Shown: positions 35,594-45,570 of the stretch, piece by piece
How the letters are laid out: each line of letters begins with the position of its first letter
How positions within the stretch are numbered: position 1 is the stretch's first letter
Source of the DNA: Bacillus niameyensis
GTDB lineage: Bacteria; Bacillota; Bacilli; Bacillales; Bacillaceae_C
Assembly (NCBI RefSeq): GCF_001375535.1
Contig: NZ_LN831197.1
Span: 4,366,660 to 4,430,659 of the forward strand
DNA length: 64,000 bases
Direction of reading: 5' to 3'
Program-made: the position numbers and the translations under genes
Notes under the pieces: generated by a model
Told to the model about the DNA's origin: nothing
The model's database searches: none
Seen by the model: only the letters and a program-made list of their open reading frames with translations

Positions 35594-37156
35594 GTGAAAA
35601 AAACATATCTAACACTGTTTGTCTTTGTGCTGGGCATCATTATGATTGTTGGCTGTTCAAAATCATCTGGTGGGAAGGAACCTAGTGGAAAAGAGATTGA
35701 TGATGGAACGGAAAAGTTAACTATTTCTATGGCCATACCTGTTCAGCAAGGTGGAGGATGGGAAGATAAGGAGCACCCAACAATTAAATATATTGAAGAG
35801 AAATTCAATGTTGAATTAGACATCCGTTGGGTCCCTGGAGGTAATGACTACAAAAACACGTTAAATAGTTTAGCAGCTTCAAAGGATTTACCTGACATCT
35901 ATATGATTAATGAGCCAGTTCAGTTTAGGAAATGGCAGCTAAGTGGTGCCTTTGTTGATTTAAAACCTTATTTAGAGGAATTTCCAGGTTTAGCAAACGA
36001 ATTTCCAGAAGATGCAATGGAGATTTTTAATGAACCAGGGAAAATTTATGGACTTCCAAAATACACAATGAAATATAGTAATGCATTATGGGTGCGTAAA
36101 GATTGGTTAGATAAATTAGGCATTCCAATTCCAAGTCCGGAAGAATTTACGATTGATACGTTTTATGAGATTTCAAAAGCCTTTGTAGAGGGAGATCCTG
36201 ATGGAAATGGAAAAGATGATACCGTTGGATTTACGAATGAATTTGGAACATCAACTGGATTAGGGAAAAGTCGAAATGCTTTCCTTCAAGCTGCTTATGG
36301 CATCGCTTATGAGTGGAAGGAACAGGATGGCAAATTAGTTAAGATGGAGGAACAAAATGAAGAGTGGAAAGGACTTTTAACCTTTTTAAGTAAAGCTTAT
36401 GCGGAAGGTGTATTTGATGCCAATTTCGCAACGAATGTTGGAAGTGACATCGAAGCGTTAGTGGAGGGAAATAAAATAGGTTGGGAGATTGCTAGCCCAG
36501 GATCCATTAAACAGAGAGAAGAAGCGTTGAAACAAATCGAACCAAATGCAGAATTTGTGATGATTCCTTATCCGCCAAAAGGGCCTAAAGGTGAATCAGG
36601 TTTGTTGGTAACAGTACAAGGGCGTGGAAAAGTTGTATTGGATGCAAATATGGATGAGGAGAAAATATACCGTATTTTAGAATGGTTAGAATGGTGGATT
36701 TCCGAGGAAGGTACCGTTGTGATGAAAGATGGTCCTGAAGGGGAAATCTGGGAGAAAAAAGATGGGGAAATTGTTTTGACGGAAAAAGGGAAGACATATG
36801 AGGAACAAATTAATCTATTAAATAACTGGTTATTCCGTTCTTCTGACGATAATTTCAATATTCATGGCTGGACTCCAGAAGAAGAACAGTATGATGATGA
36901 ATTCCAGAAAGCAGTGGATCAATATCCTTCTGAATGGAGAGATGCAGGGGATCCGTATACGATCGATTCGCCGACTTTCCAAGAACGATCCAAAGACCTC
37001 GCCGCTGACTTCAACGAAGGGATCGCTAATATTATTGCTGGAAGAAAACCAGTTGACTATATTGACGAAGTGATTGAACGTTGGAAGTCAGAAGGCGGAG
37101 ATAAAATCATCGAAGAAGTGAATAAATCCTATCAAAAACAAAAAAACATGGAATAA
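35594..37156 (+). CDS. LplA-like solute-binding lipoprotein
   Basis: A 520-aa extracellular solute-binding protein (lipobox IVGC, Cys21) of the large LplA/YtcQ-type class. The mature part begins with TISMAIPVQQGGGWED and contains PDIYMINEP and a DGNGKDD calcium-like loop typical of this class. It delivers ligand, probably an oligosaccharide or glycoside, to the two permeases encoded next. GTG start with a full AAGGAGG. No ATPase gene is adjacent; such importers usually borrow a shared MsmX-like ATPase. Confidence 0.85.
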   Translation: MKKTYLTLFVFVLGIIMIVGCSKSSGGKEPSGKEIDDGTEKLTISMAIPVQQGGGWEDKEHPTIKYIEEKFNVELDIRWVPGGNDYKNTLNSLAASKDLPDIYMINEPVQFRKWQLSGAFVDLKPYLEEFPGLANEFPEDAMEIFNEPGKIYGLPKYTMKYSNALWVRKDWLDKLGIPIPSPEEFTIDTFYEISKAFVEGDPDGNGKDDTVGFTNEFGTSTGLGKSRNAFLQAAYGIAYEWKEQDGKLVKMEEQNEEWKGLLTFLSKAYAEGVFDANFATNVGSDIEALVEGNKIGWEIASPGSIKQREEALKQIEPNAEFVMIPYPPKGPKGESGLLVTVQGRGKVVLDANMDEEKIYRILEWLEWWISEEGTVVMKDGPEGEIWEKKDGEIVLTEKGKTYEEQINLLNNWLFRSSDDNFNIHGWTPEEEQYDDEFQKAVDQYPSEWRDAGDPYTIDSPTFQERSKDLAADFNEGIANIIAGRKPVDYIDEVIERWKSEGGDKIIEEVNKSYQKQKNME

Positions 37157-37218
37157 ATGGAGGGGCATCTTGCCCTTCCTATTAAGAAATATAAGAAGCA
37201 AGGATGTGAATCTAGCGA

Positions 37219-38187
37219 ATGAGCATGAGAACAACCAATAAATTCCCTTTAGCGGAAGGGACTGTACAGACACAGTTACGTCCCCAAAAAAATGGATTCA
37301 ATCTTAAACGCACTTGGCCAATTTACATGATGATTTTACCTGGCTTTTTATTTTTTATCATTTTCAAATATGTCCCGATGGCGGGAATTGTCATTGCCTT
37401 TCAAAACTACGATCCTTTTCAGGGCTTTTGGGGGAGTAGTTGGGTTGGATTGGATCACTTTGAAAGGCTTTTTACTACACGGAATTTTTGGCCATTATTA
37501 GCGAATACGATGATTTTAAGTGGTCTTGATATCATATTCTTTTTCCCTATGCCGATTATTTTGGCAATTTTATTGAATGAAGTAAGACTAAAATGGTTTA
37601 AGGTTATTTCCCAGACAATTTTTTATGCTCCACACTTTTTATCTTGGGTTGTGATCGTGGCCATTACGGTTGTACTGTTTGCAACACGGGATGGCGGAAT
37701 CAATATGCTTTTGAAGGATTTAGGATTTAATACGATCGAGCCGTTGACAACCCCTGGTGGATTCCGCATTACTTGGATATTGCAAAATATATGGCAAGGT
37801 ACGGGGTGGGGTGCCATTATTTTCTTGGCTGCGATTGCCGGGGTTGATCCTAACTTGTATGAAGCAGCTTCGATTGATGGAGCTGGGCGGTTGCGGCAAA
37901 TTTGGCATATTACTTTGCCCGCTATTCGCGGTGTCATTATTGTTTTGTTTATTTTACGATTAGGCTCGTTTATGGATATTGGCTTTGAACACGTTTTATT
38001 ATTACAAAATCCGTTGAATATGGGGACTTCTGATATTTTTGACACGTATATTTATAGAACAGGGATTTTAATGGGGAATTTCAGTTATACGACAGCAGTG
38101 GGGATATTTAAAGGTGTTGTTGGTCTGATCTTAGTTGTCGGAGCAAATAAGGTGGTTAAAAAACTCGGGGAGGAGGGAATATTTTAA
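37219..38187 (+). CDS. LplB-like ABC importer permease
   Basis: A 322-aa permease with six helices and the cytoplasmic ATPase-docking loop EAASIDGAGRLRQIWHITLP. N-terminal tail of about 35 residues precedes helix 1 (TWPIYMMILPGFLFF). Belongs to the LplB class that pairs with LplC. Its stop and the next ATG overlap by one base (TAATG). Confidence 0.9.
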   Translation: MSMRTTNKFPLAEGTVQTQLRPQKNGFNLKRTWPIYMMILPGFLFFIIFKYVPMAGIVIAFQNYDPFQGFWGSSWVGLDHFERLFTTRNFWPLLANTMILSGLDIIFFFPMPIILAILLNEVRLKWFKVISQTIFYAPHFLSWVVIVAITVVLFATRDGGINMLLKDLGFNTIEPLTTPGGFRITWILQNIWQGTGWGAIIFLAAIAGVDPNLYEAASIDGAGRLRQIWHITLPAIRGVIIVLFILRLGSFMDIGFEHVLLLQNPLNMGTSDIFDTYIYRTGILMGNFSYTTAVGIFKGVVGLILVVGANKVVKKLGEEGIF

Positions 38188-39059
38188 TGGCAAAACACAA
38201 TCCACAAGGAAAAAATCTTTTCTTAGAAACGATTGTTTATGGCCTATTAATTATCGGTGTCATTGTGATTATACTCCCAATTCTTTATGTAGTAATGACT
38301 TCCTTTGCAACGGAAAAGGAATATTTAACCCGAGGCTTCTTTATTATTCCCCATGAATTTACACTAGAGGGGTACTCCTATTTATTAAAAAATGGTTCGT
38401 TCATAAAAGCTTTTAAAAATGCTGTAGAAATTACAGTTATTGGTACATTTATCAATATTGTCATTACGACTTTAATGGCTTACGGATTATCGAAAAAATA
38501 CATTAAAGGCCGCTCATTTCTAAATTTTATCGTTGTGTTTACTTTGATTTTTTCAGGCGGAATGATTCCAACTTATTTAGTTGTTGATAGTTTAGGCTTG
38601 ATGAATACATTTGGAGCGCTCTGGTTTTCAACAGCGATCGCACCTTTTAATTTAATCGTGATGCGCAGTTTTTTTACGAGACTTCCCGATGAATTATTTG
38701 ATTCCGCCCGGATTGATGGAGCAGGTGAATGGCGCATTCTTTTCTCTATCGTGCTTCCATTATCTAAGGCAGCGATTGCAACCTTTACGTTGTTTTATAT
38801 GGTCTACAACTGGAATACGTATTTTCATGCTATTTTATATTTACATGACAACAATAAATGGCCATTACAAGTGTTCCTAAAGTTGATGCTTGTTGAAGGA
38901 GATGCCGATTTTGGACAACAAGAAATCCAAGGTGTCAATTTTACGCATTCAGCAAGAATGGCAGCAATTTTGATCACCGCACTACCGTTATTATGCGTCT
39001 ATCCGTTTTTTCAAAAACATTTTAACAAAGGTATGCTGTTAGGATCGATTAAGGATTAG
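38187..39059 (+). CDS. LplC/YtcP-like ABC importer permease
   Basis: A 290-aa permease with six helices and the docking loop DSARIDGAGEWRILFSIVLP. Helix 3-4 region FSGGMIPTYLVV is typical of the LplC class. Third gene of the binding protein-permease-permease operon, closed by the terminator at 39075. Confidence 0.9.
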   Translation: MAKHNPQGKNLFLETIVYGLLIIGVIVIILPILYVVMTSFATEKEYLTRGFFIIPHEFTLEGYSYLLKNGSFIKAFKNAVEITVIGTFINIVITTLMAYGLSKKYIKGRSFLNFIVVFTLIFSGGMIPTYLVVDSLGLMNTFGALWFSTAIAPFNLIVMRSFFTRLPDELFDSARIDGAGEWRILFSIVLPLSKAAIATFTLFYMVYNWNTYFHAILYLHDNNKWPLQVFLKLMLVEGDADFGQQEIQGVNFTHSARMAAILITALPLLCVYPFFQKHFNKGMLLGSIKD

Positions 39060-39074
39060 CTCTTTTAAAAAAAT

Positions 39075-39110
39075 AAGCGTCAGCCTAAACACATACAAAG
39101 GTTGACGCTT
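39075..39110 (+). terminator. terminator of the Lpl-type operon
   Basis: AAGCGTCA-G-CCT and AGG-T-TGACGCTT form a stem with one mismatch, followed by CTTCTATTT; the T-run is weak. Confidence 0.6.
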
Positions 39111-39214
39111 CTTCTATTTGTAAAATCCCTTCGATGTATTTAAGTTTCCTCCAGCAGGATTCTTATACTTAATTATCGAATATTTATTAAATTAGGAAAT
39201 TAAAGGAGACTATT

Positions 39215-40018
39215 ATGTTAACGAATTCAAAAGAGTTTTTGACTAAACAGTATAATGATTCATCCAAATTAGATATTCGCATAGCACTCCATGAGTTGTA
39301 TAGTACCAATGAGGCAGATTGGCATGAGTGGGTTTTTGATCATATTAAATTTGAAAAACAAAGCACGATTATAGAATTTGGGTGCGGTTCCGGGGCTTTA
39401 TGGGCTAAAAATAAAAGCAGGATTAATAGTAAATGGGAAATTATCTTAACTGATTTATCTGAAGGAATGCTTGAAAAGGCTAAAAAGAGTATTGGGGAAC
39501 TTCCAAACATTACGTATCAGGTAAAGGATGTTCAATCAATCGATTTAGCGGATTCCTATTGTGATATTACCATAGCTAACCATATGCTTTATCACGTTCC
39601 CAATATTACTGCAGCTTTATCGGAAATTAAACGAATATTAAAATCTAGTGGAACATTCTATACAGCGACAAATAGTTCAAGCCATATGAAAGAGATTTAT
39701 GAATTTATTGCAGAGTTTGATGCATCACTTCCATTTTCTAAACCGTTAAATTCAAAGCATTTTGGTCTGGAAAATGGGGAACAACAACTCAGGAATTTCT
39801 TTCAGCAAGTACGCTTGTTACGTTTTGAAGGTAATTTAAAGGTTACGAATGTTCACGACTTGGCGGATTATATATTTACGATAGGAACCGAACTTAAAGC
39901 AGCAATGATTAGAAAGGGAAGTTATAACAATTTTATTGACTTCCTAGAAGCTAAGAAAAATAATCAAGGATATATACATATTACAAAAGACACGGGAATT
40001 TTTATTTGCTCTAATTAA
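39215..40018 (+). CDS. class I SAM-dependent methyltransferase
   Basis: A 267-aa Rossmann-fold methyltransferase. Motif I is IIEFGCGSGALW (about 50-61), followed by an acidic residue after strand 2 (ILTDLSEGML) and NHMLYHVPN as the post-II/III region typical of the Methyltransf_11 type. Substrate unknown. AAAGGAGAC precedes the ATG. Monocistronic, ending in a strong terminator. Confidence 0.85.
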   Translation: MLTNSKEFLTKQYNDSSKLDIRIALHELYSTNEADWHEWVFDHIKFEKQSTIIEFGCGSGALWAKNKSRINSKWEIILTDLSEGMLEKAKKSIGELPNITYQVKDVQSIDLADSYCDITIANHMLYHVPNITAALSEIKRILKSSGTFYTATNSSSHMKEIYEFIAEFDASLPFSKPLNSKHFGLENGEQQLRNFFQQVRLLRFEGNLKVTNVHDLADYIFTIGTELKAAMIRKGSYNNFIDFLEAKKNNQGYIHITKDTGIFICSN

Positions 40019-40061
40019 GTGCCATCACTATTTTAAAAAAGGGAATCATCAAAAGTCTAAG

Positions 40062-40105
40062 ATACCAGGTTTCTGCTTAAATAAGAAACCTGGTATTGTT
40101 CTTTT
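40062..40105 (+). terminator. intrinsic terminator
   Basis: ATACCAGGTTTCT and AGAAACCTGGTAT form a perfect 13-bp stem, followed by TGTTCTTTT. Confidence 0.9.
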
Positions 40106-40204
40106 ATAATTTTCACTTATCCTTGTCTCCATTTAGATAGGGAAGAATGAAGGAAATACAAGGAGACATACTAATACTATCTATTTCCAGGAGGAGGTTT
40201 TAGT

Positions 40205-41872
40205 ATGAGTAAAGATAAGAATACAATATCAATCTTTGCTTTAGGCGGCTTGAATGAAATCGGGAAAAATATGTATGCCATCCAATATGGTGAGGATATC
40301 GTCATAATTGATTGTGGAAATAAGTTTCCAGATGAAAGTTTATTAGGGATTGATCTTATTATCCCTGATATTGCTTACTTAGTTGACAATAAGGAGAAAG
40401 TAAAGGCGTTAATTGTTACTCATGGGCATGAGGATCATATTGGAGGAATACCATTTTTCTTAAAACAATTGAACGTTCCTGTTTATGCAACACGCTTTAC
40501 ACTAGGGTTGATTGAATTGAAATTAAGAGAACATAAAATATTAAGGGAAAGCCAATTGATTGAAATTAAACCAAGTTCGAAAGTGAAAATCGGACAAATG
40601 GATATTAGCTTTTTTAAAGTATTTCATAGTATTCCTGATTGTTTAGGAATAGTGTTTCACACGCCAGAGGGAAACATTGTACATACTGGGGATTTTAAGT
40701 TTGATTTAACTCCTGCAACGAATGAGCATTCCGATATTCATCGAATGGCGGAAATTGGAAGAGAGGGAGTCTTGCTTTTATTGTCGGAAAGTACGAATGC
40801 TGAACGTCCAGGTTTTACTCCATCAGAAAAGATGGTCGGCGAACATTTGGAACAAGCTTTTATGAAAGCGGAAGGGAAGGTGTTTGTTACGACGTTTGCT
40901 TCCAATGTAAGTCGAGTTCAGCAAGTCGTCCATGCAGCCCATAAAACGAATCGAAAGTTGGCATTGCTTGGCCGAACGATGGTGAATGTCGTAAAACTTG
41001 CCATCGATCAAGGATATTTAACTGTACCAGACGGAATGCTGATTGAACCACGTCAAATTCATGGAATGGCTCCAGAAAGTGTGGCAATTCTTTGCACCGG
41101 TAGTCAAGGAGAACCGCTTGCCGCGCTCGCTCGACTTTCGACCGGAGATTTCCGCGATGTCGATGTTTATTCTGGAGACACGGTGATCTTTGCAGCAGGA
41201 CCAATACCTGGGAATGAACGAGGAATTACAGCAATTGTTGATAATTTATTTGAGCTCGGAGCGAATGTCATTTATGGATCTGGAAGCACTTCAGGGATGC
41301 ACGTTTCCGGCCACGGTTATCAAGAAGATTTAAAATTAATGTTAACTTTAATGAAACCCAAATATTTTATACCGATTCATGGGGAATACAGAATGCTCCA
41401 CCATCATCGTTCATTAGCTGAATCCGTTGGTGTAGAACGAGGAAATACGTTTATTTTGAAAAATGGTGATGTTGTTGATATTGAAAATTCTATACCTAGC
41501 CAATATCGATCAATTCCGGTTGGAAGTACATATGTAGATGGCGGCGAAGTCGGCGACCTGGAATATGTGTTGCGTGACCGGAAGCAACTTTCTGAAGATG
41601 GCATGGTGATGATTATTATGACATTAGATAAAACTGATGGAGAACTTCAGGCTAATCCAGAAATCATTTCTCGTGGCTTTACAGATGGGGATTTCTCAAA
41701 GTTCCGCAAAGAAGTAAATAGAATTATTTTGGAAACTATTGAAGAACTACAAGAAGAAAATAGAATTAAACGTAATGTCGTGAAAAAACAAATCAAGAGA
41801 AACATTAGACAATTTGTCTATTCGTATACAAAAAAAGAGCCGATGATTGTTCCGATATTGATTGAAGTTTAA
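40205..41872 (+). CDS. ribonuclease J family protein
   Basis: A 555-aa beta-lactamase/beta-CASP RNase of the RNase J length. The metal-binding motif THGHEDH (72-78) is intact, as are HTGDFKFD and the C-terminal MPIHGEYRM-type motif (here IPIHGEYRM), so it should be active in 5'-3' exo/endo RNA decay. Differences from both RnjA and RnjB of B. subtilis (for example SESTNAERPGFT and the SGSTSGMHVSGHG stretch) suggest a diverged member or third paralogue rather than the essential RnjA. GGAGGAGG stands upstream of the ATG. Stand-alone gene. Confidence 0.85.
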   Translation: MSKDKNTISIFALGGLNEIGKNMYAIQYGEDIVIIDCGNKFPDESLLGIDLIIPDIAYLVDNKEKVKALIVTHGHEDHIGGIPFFLKQLNVPVYATRFTLGLIELKLREHKILRESQLIEIKPSSKVKIGQMDISFFKVFHSIPDCLGIVFHTPEGNIVHTGDFKFDLTPATNEHSDIHRMAEIGREGVLLLLSESTNAERPGFTPSEKMVGEHLEQAFMKAEGKVFVTTFASNVSRVQQVVHAAHKTNRKLALLGRTMVNVVKLAIDQGYLTVPDGMLIEPRQIHGMAPESVAILCTGSQGEPLAALARLSTGDFRDVDVYSGDTVIFAAGPIPGNERGITAIVDNLFELGANVIYGSGSTSGMHVSGHGYQEDLKLMLTLMKPKYFIPIHGEYRMLHHHRSLAESVGVERGNTFILKNGDVVDIENSIPSQYRSIPVGSTYVDGGEVGDLEYVLRDRKQLSEDGMVMIIMTLDKTDGELQANPEIISRGFTDGDFSKFRKEVNRIILETIEELQEENRIKRNVVKKQIKRNIRQFVYSYTKKEPMIVPILIEV

Positions 41873-41927
41873 CTAGAATCTTCAATATTTTGGAACCCTT
41901 CCAAAGCTCTGTGTATGACTAATTTTT

Positions 41928-41985
41928 AGAGGAGTTCATGATCCGACTATTGGGATCCTTAGATCATGGATTCCTCCTCTTTTAA
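41928..41985 (+). terminator. terminator of the RNase J gene
   Basis: AGAGGAGTTCATGATC pairs imperfectly with GATCATGGATTCCTCCTCT, followed by TTT; an 18-nt loop. Confidence 0.65.
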
Positions 41986-42023
41986 TATCCACATTTGCAT
42001 TTCAATCGGTAGAAATTTTGTGA

Positions 42024-42491
42024 TTACTTAATTGTATCCATTAACTCAACATGAATATTTTCCGTGTTGTTCCAAATGTAATATTTTTCTAAATGCCACT
42101 TGTTTTTTAACCTTATATAATTGTTCTCTTCAATCCATTTGTGTAATTCATTATAAGAAGCTCTAATTTTTTGATTAGAACCTATATGTTTTATGACAGC
42201 GTATTTTTGAGGTGGGATCGTCAGTTTCGCCATATCTCTCGGAATATTTTCGTAATCCTTAACTTCAACACAAACCCAATAGCCATCTTCATCAGCTGTT
42301 TCATTTTCTACAATGAATGCACCGTATTGCTGTGAAGGATTTTTAACTTGTTCAATTTCATTGATGCGTTCATTTAAACGTAACGATGCTTGAGAAATTT
42401 TATCTGCATATTGGTCATCTGAGCATAATACTCGAAAACCTACTAATTTTAACTCATTAAGTTCCTTAATAGTTATAGTCGTTTCTGGCAT
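42024..42491 (-). CDS. GyrI-like effector-binding protein
   Basis: A 155-aa stand-alone effector-binding domain of the GyrI/BmrR C-terminal kind: IKELNELKLVGFRV at the start, then YGAFIVEN, GYWVCVEV, LTIPPQKYAVIKHIGS and a C-terminal strand. No DNA-binding domain. ATG at 42491 has GGGAG 8 nt upstream; a GTG nine bases before is less well placed. May sequester small molecules. The 230 nt to the next gene hold two small hairpins (ATGCCA/TGGCAT at 42544-42562; AACGACC/GGTCGTT at 42570-42609) of unknown meaning. Confidence 0.7.
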   Translation of the reverse strand: MPETTITIKELNELKLVGFRVLCSDDQYADKISQASLRLNERINEIEQVKNPSQQYGAFIVENETADEDGYWVCVEVKDYENIPRDMAKLTIPPQKYAVIKHIGSNQKIRASYNELHKWIEENNYIRLKNKWHLEKYYIWNNTENIHVELMDTIK

Positions 42492-42723
42492 ATCGTTCAC
42501 TCCCGATTAATGTTTCTCCATTTGCTTACGAAGCTTATCCTTTATGCCATTGTTACTGGCATTAAAATTAACGACCAGGGATACGAACGCGCTTCTTGCA
42601 ACGGTCGTTTGAAACACTCTCAGTCAATAATCATTTCATTCTGTTTTGTTCAATTTTTGATTTGAATTTTCCGCAGCTTTGTATTTTCATAACTATTGCT
42701 TGAGAATAATGCGAACGAATTAT

Positions 42724-43929
42724 TTATTCTTTTGATAACATCATCTTTCTTACACTTTCTAAACTATCTTCTCCAATTCTATTTTTGATAGGGGCAAATT
42801 CTTTTTCTCTCTGTACTTGTAGGACTGACATGCTCTCAGCGTATGGAAAAATGTCAAAATAAAACTGTTCTAATTTGTAGCCATTTGGACTCACAGGCTT
42901 AATTGTACAGCCATTTTGATCGATTGTTTGTATGACTTTATGAGCTAAGTGAAAAGGGAGAGAAACATCTTTCGTTTTTTCAAGGAAAGATACTCGAAAC
43001 AGATGTATTCCTATGTTTGCATTCACGAGGCTAGCCTTACTTTTTTCGTCATGCAACTCAGAATACTCAATGACAGCTGGATGCCCGTCAGATAAACAAA
43101 GTACACCAACTTTTTCATTTGGGTTCCTCTTTTTTACTGATTTACTGGATATATCTGAGCCGCTTTCATCTGCAAAACCAATAAACAATGGGTCTGCAAC
43201 TTGAACGAGGGCATTATCAATATTATTAAAAAAGAGCCATTCAATGCCTCTTTCTTGCAAATCCTTTAAGACCCCACTTTTTTCCATGGAATCAAATACG
43301 CCTCCGTTTCCATTAGGGGCTAAAGAAATGGTCGATTTACTTTCTAGAATAATTTTCCCGTTTGCGTTTATTGTCGGGATGAGTCCTTGTTGAAAGAAAC
43401 GTATTTGATTTGGGTCACAGTTGAAAAAATGGTTACTTTTAAAAAACTCCTTAGTTTCACGATCATTAAAAGGACTAGTCATAATGTACCAAGGGATTTT
43501 GGATCCTATTATTTCTTCCACATGCTGGAGACGTTTAGCTTGTAATGCAAATAGTGAAGATTGGGGAGAACCGTCTATACTAACAGAGCCTTTAGGTCCA
43601 TCGTGTCCCAATCTGCTACCTTGTCCACCTGCAAGTAGGACGACAGCCACTTTATTTTCTTTTAAAAGTTTTAAACCTTTTTCTGCATATATTTCTTTTG
43701 TTAATTTTGGTAAATCTTCGACTGATTCAAAACCGATCGATGTAAGTTCTCTTTTTCTGCTAGTAGAAGATAAATGATGAAAAGCTTTTTCTATTTCAGC
43801 AAAATTAATAGAATTAATTTGCTTAATTAATGCATCTTGCTCGTTTTCTTCTAATTCTTCATAAAAGCTAAGGAGATGCTCTTGACCATATTGTTTTAAT
43901 TTTTCTTCCGTCAATTTATAGTTATCCAT
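42724..43929 (-). CDS. UDPGP-type nucleotidyltransferase
   Basis: A 401-aa UDP-sugar pyrophosphorylase of the eukaryote-like UDPGP family (UDP-HexNAc/UDP-glucose pyrophosphorylase type). The nucleotide loop LAGGQGSRLGHDGPKG (99-114), the sugar-side segment NGNGGVFDSM and FFNNIDNALVQVADP, and KLEQFYFDIFPYAES are typical. It would make a UDP-sugar from UTP and a sugar 1-phosphate. This family is separate from the GtaB enzymes used for cell-wall UDP-glucose. Monocistronic. Confidence 0.85.
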   Translation of the reverse strand: MDNYKLTEEKLKQYGQEHLLSFYEELEENEQDALIKQINSINFAEIEKAFHHLSSTSRKRELTSIGFESVEDLPKLTKEIYAEKGLKLLKENKVAVVLLAGGQGSRLGHDGPKGSVSIDGSPQSSLFALQAKRLQHVEEIIGSKIPWYIMTSPFNDRETKEFFKSNHFFNCDPNQIRFFQQGLIPTINANGKIILESKSTISLAPNGNGGVFDSMEKSGVLKDLQERGIEWLFFNNIDNALVQVADPLFIGFADESGSDISSKSVKKRNPNEKVGVLCLSDGHPAVIEYSELHDEKSKASLVNANIGIHLFRVSFLEKTKDVSLPFHLAHKVIQTIDQNGCTIKPVSPNGYKLEQFYFDIFPYAESMSVLQVQREKEFAPIKNRIGEDSLESVRKMMLSKE

Positions 43930-44065
43930 TCAGTTTTTGACCTCGCATTAATTGATTTTTCTGGACCGCAAACACTCATTAATCCACATCTCTACTAACA
44001 ATATGATTCGTGATGATCCTCCATAATCCCTTTTATAAAAATACTGACGTATCGTAAAAATTAAA

Positions 44066-44092
44066 ATCGGACTGTCCATTTGACAGTCCGAT
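44066..44092 (-). terminator. terminator of the solute-binding protein gene
   Basis: ATCGGACTGTC and GACAGTCCGAT form a perfect 11-bp stem with a 5-nt loop; on the minus strand it is followed by TTTAATTTTT. Confidence 0.9.
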
Positions 44093-44125
44093 ACCGCTTT
44101 CACCGACATATAAGATTATGATCGC

Positions 44126-45481
44126 TTAGTTGTTGCCGCTAGCGTTTTTAATCTCGATCTCTGCTTTTTCCGCAACTTCTCTTATATGTTGGTTCACATC
44201 TTTATTAGAGTTAATGAACTCATTAATTTCAAACTTAACGTATTGATTGTATTTACTAATTTTCTCTGGAGGAGTTCCAGAAGGGATTTCAAAAATGGCT
44301 TGGATATTTTTACCTTCATACACGTCTAATTCTGAACCGAATTGCCCTTTGATTGAATCATCAGCAAGGATCGTCATTTCTTGTCCAGCATTTGTAATTA
44401 ATTCTTGAATATCTTGAGAAGTATATTCAGCTAATACTTTAAAAGCAGCATCTTTATTCTCGCTATATTTGTTAATAACCCAGTGATAGTAACTTTTTGC
44501 TGGTTCTGTTACATCTGACTGATCAGACCAAACAGGTGCCGGCAAAAAGTCTATGGATTCTGCCTTTTCAGGAGTTCCAACGCCCCATCTCATGAATTGT
44601 GGGGAATAAAGAGTCATCGCTACCGTACCATTCAAAAAGTCACCTAGTGCACCACCTGAATCTTCAGGAGGCAAGTTTCCGGGAATTTTATAAATATTTT
44701 CAACAAGATTAAGATATTGTTGAACAGCAGGTTCATTAGCAATTGTCACTTCACCTGTATCAGGATCTGTCAAATTGATTCCACGTTGATCAAGCGGGAA
44801 ATTACCGGCATCACGAATATCCAAGCCGCGATAAGTAATCCCATCTCTTTCACCAGTTAGACTTTTAGCTAGTTCAATTGTTTCATCCCACGTCATTTTA
44901 CCGTTAGGATACTCAATACCGAATTTATCAAAGATATCCTTATTGTAATAGAGGACAGTGGCGTCGTTAGAGTTAGGGAAACTTACTAAACGTCCTTCTT
45001 TATCCATGCTCCTAATCGTATCAAGGAGAGCAGGATTCAGCTTATCCAAATCAAAATTATGCTTGGTAGCGTATTCATCCAATGGTTCAAGAAATTCCTG
45101 AACATAATCATCCATGAGCTCATTAGATCCTAAAATCATAATATCTGGGATGATGTTATTGGCACTCAAATCTTCAATTTTTTCGCGAATTCCTTCAGTT
45201 GATCCCGTGTCATTATTAATTAGCTCAATTGTGACATCTGACAGCTTTTCATCGATCGGGACAATTCTATCGTTGAAAAGTTCATCTCCCCAAGGAAATA
45301 AAAATTTGAGGGCAACTGGCTCCGTTTCTTCATTAGAAGTACCTTCATTTTCATTTTCAGCATTTTTATTTGTATCATTGTTATCGGCTTTGTTCGTACT
45401 AGACTTATCGTTCGAACAAGCACCCAAAAGTGTTATTGCTAAAACTAGTAGTAAAACTGCAAGTTTTCTTGCCACTTTCAT
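44126..45481 (-). CDS. orphan sugar-type solute-binding lipoprotein
   Basis: A 451-aa type-1 extracellular solute-binding protein. Lipobox LGAC gives Cys22, followed by a Lys/Asn/Glu-rich linker of about 30 residues. PDIMILGSNELMDDYV, VLYYNKDIFDKFGIEYP and TWDETIELAKSL are the usual class motifs. No permease or ATPase gene is adjacent, so the rest of the importer must be elsewhere. A cre-like site overlies its promoter region, suggesting control by CcpA. Confidence 0.85.
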   Translation of the reverse strand: MKVARKLAVLLLVLAITLLGACSNDKSSTNKADNNDTNKNAENENEGTSNEETEPVALKFLFPWGDELFNDRIVPIDEKLSDVTIELINNDTGSTEGIREKIEDLSANNIIPDIMILGSNELMDDYVQEFLEPLDEYATKHNFDLDKLNPALLDTIRSMDKEGRLVSFPNSNDATVLYYNKDIFDKFGIEYPNGKMTWDETIELAKSLTGERDGITYRGLDIRDAGNFPLDQRGINLTDPDTGEVTIANEPAVQQYLNLVENIYKIPGNLPPEDSGGALGDFLNGTVAMTLYSPQFMRWGVGTPEKAESIDFLPAPVWSDQSDVTEPAKSYYHWVINKYSENKDAAFKVLAEYTSQDIQELITNAGQEMTILADDSIKGQFGSELDVYEGKNIQAIFEIPSGTPPEKISKYNQYVKFEINEFINSNKDVNQHIREVAEKAEIEIKNASGNN

Positions 45482-45547
45482 TCCTAAACCTCCTAAGATA
45501 GTATGATAAAAGATGGTGATTCCCAGATTGAAATAACCTGGATATTG

Positions 45548-45570
45548 TGAAAGCGGTTACCTCTATTGTA
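45548..45570 (-). promoter_or_regulatory. cre-like site next to a -10 box
   Basis: TGAAAGCGGTTACC at 45548-45561 fits the CcpA operator pattern TGNAARCGNWWWCA except the last base. On the minus strand TACAAT (45570-45565) lies just upstream and is a possible -10 box, so CcpA binding would repress the solute-binding protein gene in the presence of glucose. Confidence 0.6.

Noticed and set aside
42544-42609. Small RNA or terminator in the gap before the UDPGP gene
   Set aside because: Two hairpins exist but neither has a T-run nor a promoter close by, so no call is made beyond noting them.
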